Origin: Burkholderiaceae bacterium
GTDB taxonomy: Bacteria; Pseudomonadota; Gammaproteobacteria; Burkholderiales; Burkholderiaceae_C
Direction of reading: 5' to 3'
Assembly (NCBI GenBank): GCA_025458585.1
Contig: JALOSD010000244.1
Coordinates: 1-6,746, forward strand
Length of the DNA: 6,746 bases
Part shown: in pieces, positions 1 to 4,285 of the stretch
Layout: the number at the start of each line of letters is the position of its first letter
Numbering within the stretch: position 1 is the stretch's first letter
Notes under the pieces: generated by a model
The model's input: only the letters and a program-made list of their open reading frames with translations
Told to the model about the DNA's origin: nothing
Databases searched by the model: none
Program-made: the position numbers and the translations under genes

Positions 1-658
1 CATCTCGACGACCTGCCAGCCGGGCTGCTCGCGCACGCGTCGGCGCGAGACGTCGATCGTCGGCAGCGGCGGGCGCGTGCAGTCGACGAAGGCGCGCGGC
101 AGCGCGGCGATGCGCGCGGCGTCGAACGGCAGCGGCTCGCGGTAGACGGCGAACGGCTGCGGCGTCTGCCGCCGCAGCAGCCAGTCGCGGTCGGCGCCGT
201 GCAGGCCGAACGCGGCCGGGTCCGGCGGCGGCATGCCGAGACCGCCGCCGGCCTCGGCGGCGGCGACGCGCGCGGCGACCGTCTCGGGTGCATGCGTGCT
301 GCTCCAGCTCTCACCGGGCAGCGGCACGACGGCATCGACGTAGACGAGCTGACGCAGCGCGCCGGGCGCGTCGCGCTGCAGGCGGTCGGCGGCACCCGTG
401 ATCACGAGGCCGCCGTAGCTGTGGCCGACGAGCACGACGCCTTCGAGCTCCTCGGCGCTCCTCGGCGGCGATCAGGCCGACGACGTCGGCGACGTGGGTG
501 GCGAGCGTCACCGCGGGCGACAGCAGGTGAGAGCGCCCGCCCAGCCCCGTCAGCGTCACCGCGTGCACCTCGTGCCCGGCCGCGCGCAGCGGCGCGAGCA
601 CGCGCTTCCAGCACCAGGCACCGGCCCAGGCGCCATGGACGAGGACGATCGGTGGCAT
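1..658 (-). pseudogene. Alpha/beta hydrolase (methylesterase/salicylate-esterase-like), frameshifted and cut by the window edge
   Basis: The gene starts at ATG 656-658, with GGAG seven bases upstream. The N-terminus MPPIVLVHGAWAGAWCWKRV carries the oxyanion-side HGAW motif of small alpha/beta hydrolases. The frame runs normally to about base 467, where a perfect 10-bp tandem duplication (447-456 and 457-466) shifts it. Removing one copy gives a continuous reading to base 1 without a stop: EELEGVVLVGHSYGGLVITG, with nucleophile Ser77 in GHSYGG, then VDAVVPLPGESW and FVDCTRPPLPTID. As written, the product leaves frame just before the nucleophile elbow and ends at about 311 after 115 residues, so it should be inactive. 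The catalytic His, normally near the C-terminus, would lie beyond the left edge. The family call is firm; the substrate (a small ester) is unknown. A sequencing or assembly error is an alternative to true inactivation. Confidence 0.8.
447..466. repeat. 10-bp perfect tandem duplication causing the hydrolase frameshift
   Basis: The unit GCTCCTCGGC occurs twice back to back (447-456, 457-466). Ten bases is not a multiple of three, and deleting one unit joins the two halves of the hydrolase frame exactly across the expected EEL-EGVVLVGHS region. The duplication is therefore the cause of the broken frame. Confidence 0.9.
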
Positions 659-666
659 CGTGCGGC

Positions 667-772
667 TCCGCGTGGCAGTCGAGGCGCGGATCGTCGCACA
701 GCCGGCAACGCCTCCCGAATCCGCGTGGCAGTCGAGGCGCGGATCGTCGCACAGCCGGCAACGCCGCCCGAA
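667..772. repeat. 53-bp tandem direct repeat, two copies
   Basis: Copy 1 spans 667-719 and copy 2 spans 720-772. They match at 52 of 53 positions, the one difference being T713 versus G766. The repeat begins TCCGCGTGGCAGTCGAGG. The first copy overlaps the Shine-Dalgarno region of the hydrolase (rightmost base of its start codon is 658), so the duplication lies in that gene's leader or promoter zone and moves the upstream sequence 53 bp further away. The near identity implies a recent event. Confidence 0.95.
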
Positions 773-783
773 CGGCGCAGGAG

Positions 784-797
784 TTGAGCAAGATCAA
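784..797 (+). promoter_or_regulatory. FNR/Anr/FixK-type binding site
   Basis: The sequence TTGAG-CAAG-ATCAA matches 9 of 10 defined bases of the FNR consensus TTGAT-N4-ATCAA and stands out as an AT-rich island in very GC-rich DNA. Its centre lies between bases 790 and 791. A -10-like hexamer at 820-825 predicts a plus-strand transcription start at 832, exactly 41.5 bp from the box centre, which is the class II activating position of FNR-type regulators. It would drive the YeeE/YedE gene, under oxygen limitation if the regulator is FNR-like. The CRP/FNR superfamily shares similar half-sites, so the exact regulator is uncertain. Confidence 0.5.
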
Positions 798-819
798 TAC
801 TGCGACGGGTGTCGGGGCC

Positions 820-825
820 CATGAT
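820..825 (+). promoter_or_regulatory. Candidate -10 element of the YeeE/YedE promoter
   Basis: CATGAT matches four of six bases of TATAAT. No -35 hexamer is seen at the usual distance, as is common for activator-dependent class II promoters, and the FNR-type box occupies that place. The predicted start at about 832 leaves a leader of roughly 38 bases before the ATG at 870. Confidence 0.35.
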
Positions 826-869
826 GACGATGGTGCGATGCGTGTGACCGCGTCTCGCCTGCTTCGACG

Positions 870-919
870 ATGGCTCTCGACAACCTCCTGCCCGCGCTGA
901 TCGGCCGCGTCGGCGAGAT
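870..919 (+). pseudogene. Severed N-terminal segment of the YeeE/YedE gene
   Basis: ATG 870 opens a frame reading MALDNLLPALIGRVGE. This resembles the start of YeeE/YedE proteins, which usually continue through a first transmembrane helix and an RSRFC(L/M)R-type motif into AVIEF. Here the sequence jumps at about 915-923 from GRVGE to DAVIEF in a different frame, so roughly 25-30 codons seem to be missing, with a length that is not a multiple of three. From 870 the frame leaves the transporter sequence after about 19 residues. That this is the original start is inferred from family resemblance and promoter position. Confidence 0.5.
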
Positions 920-1912
920 GTGGACGCCGTCATCGAGTTCTCGCGCAACACCACGGGCGGCAAGCTCACGGTGTGGCTGTTCGCGTTCGCGACTGCGGTC
1001 GGGTTGACGCAGGCGTTCATCCTGTTCGGCTGGCTCGATGTGTCGACGGCGCGCCAGCTCTCCGGGCGCGGCAGCATCTCGGGGGCGCTGATCGGCGGCG
1101 CGATGTTCGGCGCCGGCATGATCCTCGCGCGCGGCTGCTCGAGCCGCCTGCTCGTGCTCGCCGCCAACGGCAACCTGCGCTCGCTGCTGTCGGGGCTCGT
1201 CTTCGCCGTCGTCGCGACGGCGTCGATGGCGGGCATCCTGTCGCCGCTTCGGCTGTGGCTCGCCGAGCTGTGGACCGTCGAGGGCGGCGCGTCGCGCGAC
1301 CTGATCGCGATCACCGGCATCGGCCACGGGGGCGCGCTGCTGTTCGCGGGCGTCTGGCTCGTCGCCGCCGTCTTCTGGGCCCGGCGGCAGAAGGTGCCGT
1401 TCTGGGGCTGGGCCGGCGGCATCGGCGTCGGCGCGATGGTCGCGCTCGCCTGGCTGTCGACCTACTCGATCTCGCGCGAGTCGTTCGACATGATCATCGG
1501 CGTGCAGAGCCTGAGCTTCACCGGCCCGGCGTCCGACGTGCTGATGCTCGTGCTCTCGCCCCCGGGCCAGCCCCTGAAGTTCGACATCGGCCTCGTGCCC
1601 GGCGTGTTCATCGGCTCGTTCGTCGCCGCCGCGCTCGCCGGCGAGCTCAAGCTCGAAGGCTTCCAGGGCGGCCAGGCGATGCGCCGCTACATCGCCGGCG
1701 CGGTGCTGATGGGCTTCGGCGGCATGCTCGCCGGTGGCTGCGCCGTCGGCGCCGGCGTCTCGGGCGCGGCGGTGTTCACGCTGACGGCGTGGGTCACGCT
1801 GTTCGCGATGTGGGGCGCCGCGATGTTCACCGACTGGTGGATGGACCGCCGCCACGAGCCCACCGAGCACGCGCCGGCGCAGCCGACGCTGCCGACGCAC
1901 GCGCCCGCCTGA
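920..1912 (+). CDS. YeeE/YedE-family (Sulf_transp) membrane transporter, N-terminally truncated
   Basis: This is a multi-helix inner-membrane protein of the YeeE/YedE family, whose characterised members carry thiosulfate or related sulfur compounds into the cell. From GTG 920 it would be 330 residues. Both family cysteine motifs are present: GMILARGCSSRLLVLAANG (Cys73) and GGMLAGGCAVGAGVSG (Cys274), each in one half of the two-fold repeated fold. LSPPGQPLKFDIGLVPGVF and ELKLEGFQGG are also typical. GTG 920 is the only in-frame start upstream of the conserved body and lacks a good ribosome site; the likely original start at 870 is in another frame. The usual first helix and its RFC motif are absent, so function is doubtful. 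Residues 15-37 form the first remaining helix. The gene is convergent with the CopD-family gene, 33 bp between stops. Confidence 0.8.
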   Translation: MDAVIEFSRNTTGGKLTVWLFAFATAVGLTQAFILFGWLDVSTARQLSGRGSISGALIGGAMFGAGMILARGCSSRLLVLAANGNLRSLLSGLVFAVVATASMAGILSPLRLWLAELWTVEGGASRDLIAITGIGHGGALLFAGVWLVAAVFWARRQKVPFWGWAGGIGVGAMVALAWLSTYSISRESFDMIIGVQSLSFTGPASDVLMLVLSPPGQPLKFDIGLVPGVFIGSFVAAALAGELKLEGFQGGQAMRRYIAGAVLMGFGGMLAGGCAVGAGVSGAAVFTLTAWVTLFAMWGAAMFTDWWMDRRHEPTEHAPAQPTLPTHAPA

Positions 1913-1945
1913 TGCGCGTCGAGCTCGCGCAGCGCGGAGAGTCCG

Positions 1946-2398
1946 TCAGCCGAAGCCGACGAGCACGACGATCGCGACGCCGATCGCGAGGTTGACGCCG
2001 ACCCAGGTGCGGATCTTCGCCAGCGCCGCGCCGCCGGCCGGCCAGTCCTTCGCCGCGACGGCGCGCTGCAGGCGGCGGTACAGCGCGAAGCGGATGTGGC
2101 CGAAGATCGCGACCATCACGAGGCCGAGCACGGTCATCGCGGTCCAGGTCCAGGGCATGCCGCCGGCGCCGCTGGCGTGCGTGATCCCGATCATCGCCAG
2201 CCCGCTCGCGAGCACGATCACGACGACGGCGAGCACGGCGGCGAAAAAGCGACCGAGCACGTCGTGCATCAGCGCGACGCGCGCCGGCGGCTCGAGCGCC
2301 GCCACCGCCGGGCGCAGGAAGAAGTGGGCGAACGCCATGCCGCCGACCCAGACGACGATCGCGAGCACGTGCAGGGTCTTGAGGGCAGCGTAGAGCAT
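1946..2398 (-). CDS. CopD-family small integral membrane protein
   Basis: The 150-residue protein starts at ATG 2396-2398. It has four predicted membrane helices, at about residues 5-27, 48-70, 81-103 and 127-148. The first helix contains LHVLAIVVWVGGMAFAHFFL, the hallmark of small CopD-like proteins (LHxLA...WVGG...HF), whose histidines may bind metal or haem. CopD itself is linked to copper uptake and resistance, but these short relatives are often annotated by similarity only, so a copper role is a guess. An in-frame extension upstream to about 2614 exists but is arginine/proline-rich, crosses the palindrome at 2416-2429 and looks non-coding, so I chose the internal ATG where helix 1 begins. 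No strong Shine-Dalgarno sequence is seen. It stands alone on its strand, with no copper gene beside it. Confidence 0.8.
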   Translation of the reverse strand: MLYAALKTLHVLAIVVWVGGMAFAHFFLRPAVAALEPPARVALMHDVLGRFFAAVLAVVVIVLASGLAMIGITHASGAGGMPWTWTAMTVLGLVMVAIFGHIRFALYRRLQRAVAAKDWPAGGAALAKIRTWVGVNLAIGVAIVVLVGFG

Positions 2399-2415
2399 CG
2401 GGCGACGACGATGGG

Positions 2416-2429
2416 GTTCACGCGTGAAC
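2416..2429. promoter_or_regulatory. 14-bp perfect palindrome, candidate operator of the CopD-family gene
   Basis: GTTCACGCGTGAAC is its own reverse complement over all 14 bases and lies 18 bp upstream of the CopD-family start codon. If TACAGT (2445-2440, minus strand) is the -10 element, the palindrome covers about +4 to +17, a position suited to a repressor. The cognate regulator is unknown and not encoded in the window. Confidence 0.45.
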
Positions 2430-2543
2430 GTCGGTCGCGACTGTAGCGGCGGCGGCCACCGGCGGTGCGGCCTCGGTGTTTGCCCGCGAGCGCGGGAGGC
2501 GGTGGCTGGCGAGACAATCGCCGGTTCGCGCGGTCGCGCCCAG

Positions 2544-2595
2544 CGGCTCGTCGAGCGGCGCCGCGGCGCACCGCCACCCGACGTTCGACGAGCCG
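2544..2595. promoter_or_regulatory. Long inverted repeat in the tctC leader
   Basis: Left arm CGGCTCGTCGAGCG (2544-2557) pairs with right arm CGTTCGACGAGCCG (2582-2595): 11 perfect outer pairs, one G-U, then two more. The 24-base loop holds a second perfect palindrome, GCGCCGCGGCGC (2558-2569). The structure ends 31 bases before the tctC ribosome site. It could be a regulator's operator or a leader RNA hairpin that affects expression. No U tract follows, so a classical terminator is unlikely. Confidence 0.5.
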
Positions 2596-2626
2596 ACGCG
2601 CGCCGCCCGCCCACGATGTCGACACG

Positions 2627-2631
2627 AGGAG
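2627..2631 (+). promoter_or_regulatory. Ribosome binding site of tctC
   Basis: AGGAG lies five bases before ATG 2637-2639. This strong site fixes the original start of the binding-protein gene at the signal peptide, although the mature domain downstream is in another frame. Confidence 0.75.
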
Positions 2632-2636
2632 ACCTT

Positions 2637-3486
2637 ATGACCCATCACCGTCCCACCCTGTCCCGCCGCCACGCGCTCGCCGCCGCCGCGCTCGGCCTCG
2701 CCGCCGCCGCGCCCGCCGCCTTTGCCCAGGGCTGGCGGCGCGTCGATCGCGGCCAAGGCCGCGCCCGACGGCTACACGTTCTTCATGGGCGCGGTGCACC
2801 ACGCGATCGCGCCGAGCATGTACCCGCGGCTCGACTACAACATCGAGACCGACTTCGTCCCCGTCGGCCTCGTCTCGAGCGTGCCGCAGGTGATCGTCGT
2901 CAACCCGCAGAAGGTGCAGGCGAACACGCTGCCCCAGCTGCTCGAGTTCATCCGCCGCAACCCGGGCAAGCTGAACTACGGCTCGGCGGGCAACGGCACC
3001 TCGCACCACCTCGCCGGCGAGCTGTTCAAGCTGCAGACGAAGACGTTCATCACCCACATCCCGTACCGCGGCGCCGGCCCGGCGCTGCAGGACCTGATCG
3101 CCGGCCAGGTCGACATGATGTTCGACGGGCTGGGCTCGTCGGCCGCGCACATCAAGGGCGGGCGCATCAAGCCGATCGCGGTGGCGGCCGACAAGCGCGC
3201 GCCGGGCTTCCCCGACGTGCCCACCGCCGCCGAAGGCGGCGTGCCCACCTACAAGGTCGCGACGTGGTACGGCATCTGGGCGCCCAAGGGCACGCCGAAG
3301 GAGGCGATCGACGCCATGCAGGCGCAGATGCGCAAGGCGCTCGAGTCGGATGAGCTGAAGGCACAGTGGACGCAGCTCGGCACCGAGACGCCGAACCTGT
3401 GGGGCGACGCCTTCGGCGCCTTCGTCTCGAGCGAAGTCAGGCGCTGGGCCGAGGTCGTGAAGGCCTCGGGCGCGAAGCTCGACTGA
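2637..3486 (+). pseudogene. Bug/TctC-family tripartite tricarboxylate transporter substrate-binding protein, broken by an internal deletion
   Basis: ATG 2637 begins a clear signal peptide (SRRHALAAAALG, twin-arginine-like, cleavage predicted after AFA at residue 30) and reads to AQGW. Bug proteins normally continue with about 50 residues (PxKPI..VVPFPPGGG...GAGG), but here the next sequence is GGASIAAKAAPDGYTFFMG in another frame. A segment of roughly 150 bp is therefore missing, the junction lying within about 2727-2742 around GGGCTGGCGGC. The rest (to stop 3484-3486) is normal: PSMYPRLDYNIETDF, NYGSAGNGTSHHLAGELF, HIPYRGAGPALQDLIAGQVD, then ATWYGIWAPKGTP. From the true start the frame would end at about 3353 as nonsense. 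An intact copy would be a periplasmic carboxylate-binding protein. No TctA/TctB genes adjoin it, as is usual for the many orphan Bug proteins of Burkholderiales. The gene lies 13 bp upstream of the hydratase gene. Confidence 0.8.
2722..3486 (+). CDS. Open frame for the mature part of the TctC-like binding protein
   Basis: This frame encodes the surviving mature domain, beginning at about residue GGASIAAKAAPDG (2734 onward). The only possible start is a TTG at 2722-2724 inside the signal-peptide coding sequence, with no ribosome site, and it would give a protein without an export signal. It is listed because automatic annotation may call it as a gene. It is best read as the 3' part of the broken gene starting at 2637. 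Confidence 0.45.
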   Translation: MPRAGGASIAAKAAPDGYTFFMGAVHHAIAPSMYPRLDYNIETDFVPVGLVSSVPQVIVVNPQKVQANTLPQLLEFIRRNPGKLNYGSAGNGTSHHLAGELFKLQTKTFITHIPYRGAGPALQDLIAGQVDMMFDGLGSSAAHIKGGRIKPIAVAADKRAPGFPDVPTAAEGGVPTYKVATWYGIWAPKGTPKEAIDAMQAQMRKALESDELKAQWTQLGTETPNLWGDAFGAFVSSEVRRWAEVVKASGAKLD

Positions 3487-3499
3487 CGCCGGCTGCGCG

Positions 3500-4276
3500 A
3501 TGACCGGCCACGTCCGCTACCACGGCCCCGACGCGCGCGGCATCGCGCGCGTCGAGATTGAACACGCCGGCAAGCTGAACGCGCTGTCGGTGGCGATGTG
3601 GGGCGAGCTGCGCGACATCTTCGACGCGCTGCGTGACGCCGCCGCGCCGCCGCGTGTCGTGATCGTGCACGGCCACGGCGGCGTGTTCGTCGCCGGTGCC
3701 GACATCGAGGAGTTCCCGCGCTTCCGCTTCGCCGAGGACACGCTGCGCAGCTACCACGACAGCCTCGTCGCACCGGCGCTGCGCGCGATGCTCGACGTCG
3801 ACGTGCCGCTCGTCGCGCGCATCGAGGGCGCGTGCGTCGGCGGCGGGCTCGAGATCGCCGCCTGCTGCGACCTGCGCGTGGCCGGGCGCGGCAGCCGCTT
3901 CGGCATTCCCGTGGCGCGGCTCGGCTTCCCGGTCGCGCCGCGCGAGGTCGAGATCCTCGCCGAACGCCTGGGCGTGCCGCTCGTGCGCGAACTGCTGCTC
4001 GAGGCGCGCCTGCTCGACGCCGACGAGGCGCAGCGGCGCGCGCTCGTGCAGCACGTCGTCGACGACGGCGCCGTGGCCGCCGAGGCCGAGCGCCTCGCCG
4101 AGCGCGTCGCCGCGCTGTCGCCGCAGGCGCTCGCGCTGAACAAGCAGGTGCTGCGCCAGGTCGCCCAAGGCGGCACGAACGCCGAGCTGCGCGAACGCTT
4201 CTTCGCCTTCGCCGACAGCCGCGAGCACCGCGAGGGCCTCGCCGCGTTCCTCGAGAAGCGGGAGCCCCGTTTCTGA
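3500..4276 (+). CDS. Enoyl-CoA hydratase/isomerase (crotonase) family protein
   Basis: The 258-residue cytoplasmic protein has the usual crotonase length. GGVFVAGADIEEF (about residues 58-70) and GACVGGGLEIAACCDLRVA (about 110-128) form the CoA-ester oxyanion hole. Glu118 in GGLE corresponds to the first catalytic glutamate of hydratase (rat Glu144). The second (rat Glu164, in QPEILLG) is replaced by Val138 in IPVARLG, and the following GAGG loop is altered to FPVAPRE, so simple hydration of an enoyl-CoA is doubtful. Isomerase, decarboxylase or thioesterase-like chemistry is possible. It lies 13 bp after the tctC stop and 9 bp before matB, so it is probably co-transcribed and may act on the CoA ester MatB makes. 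ATG 3500 is the start nearest the family N-terminus; its ribosome site is weak, which suggests translational coupling. Confidence 0.85.
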   Translation: MTGHVRYHGPDARGIARVEIEHAGKLNALSVAMWGELRDIFDALRDAAAPPRVVIVHGHGGVFVAGADIEEFPRFRFAEDTLRSYHDSLVAPALRAMLDVDVPLVARIEGACVGGGLEIAACCDLRVAGRGSRFGIPVARLGFPVAPREVEILAERLGVPLVRELLLEARLLDADEAQRRALVQHVVDDGAVAAEAERLAERVAALSPQALALNKQVLRQVAQGGTNAELRERFFAFADSREHREGLAAFLEKREPRF

Positions 4277-4285
4277 GCTTCGACG

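Larger units (their letters stand above)
659..869. other. Divergent intergenic region between the hydrolase and the YeeE/YedE gene
   Basis: This stretch separates the leftward hydrolase from the rightward transporter. It holds a 53-bp tandem duplication next to the hydrolase start and an AT-richer patch (783-800) with an FNR-type box. I see no convincing coding potential: minus-strand reading frames here change identity across the repeat copies and lack family-like sequence. Confidence 0.6.
2399..2636. other. Divergent intergenic region between the CopD-family gene and the tctC cluster
   Basis: This non-coding stretch contains, left to right, a 14-bp palindrome (2416-2429), a possible minus-strand -10 TACAGT (2445-2440), a short CCCGCG-AG-CGCGGG hairpin (2483-2496), a possible plus-strand -10 GACAAT (2513-2518), the long inverted repeat at 2544-2595, and the tctC ribosome site. 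No -35 hexamer is convincing in either direction. No remnant of a regulator or decarboxylase gene is recognisable. Confidence 0.6.

Noticed and set aside
667..772. The two-copy 53-bp repeat as a CRISPR array or iteron origin
   Set aside because: The copies are directly adjacent with no spacer, there are only two, and no cas or replication gene is near.
821..847. Short reading frame MMTMVRCV as an upstream leader peptide
   Set aside because: Eight codons, no ribosome site, and it begins before the predicted transcription start at about 832.
199..900. Plus-strand open frame of 233 codons over the hydrolase
   Set aside because: Arginine-rich shadow opposite a recognisable alpha/beta hydrolase; it runs through the 53-bp repeat without family-like sequence.
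794..1900. Minus-strand open frame of 368 codons opposite YeeE/YedE
   Set aside because: Composition of a GC shadow (Arg, His, Asp, Glu, Ala). The plus strand carries clear membrane helices and family motifs.
2483..2496. Hairpin CCCGCG-AG-CGCGGG as a terminator or regulatory element
   Set aside because: Short arms, no U tract, and located upstream of both divergent genes, where no transcript needs to end. Such palindromes are expected by chance in this composition.
2513..2518. GACAAT as the tctC -10 element
   Set aside because: It resembles a -10 but no -35 lies at a suitable distance, so it is mentioned only as a possibility within the intergenic entry.
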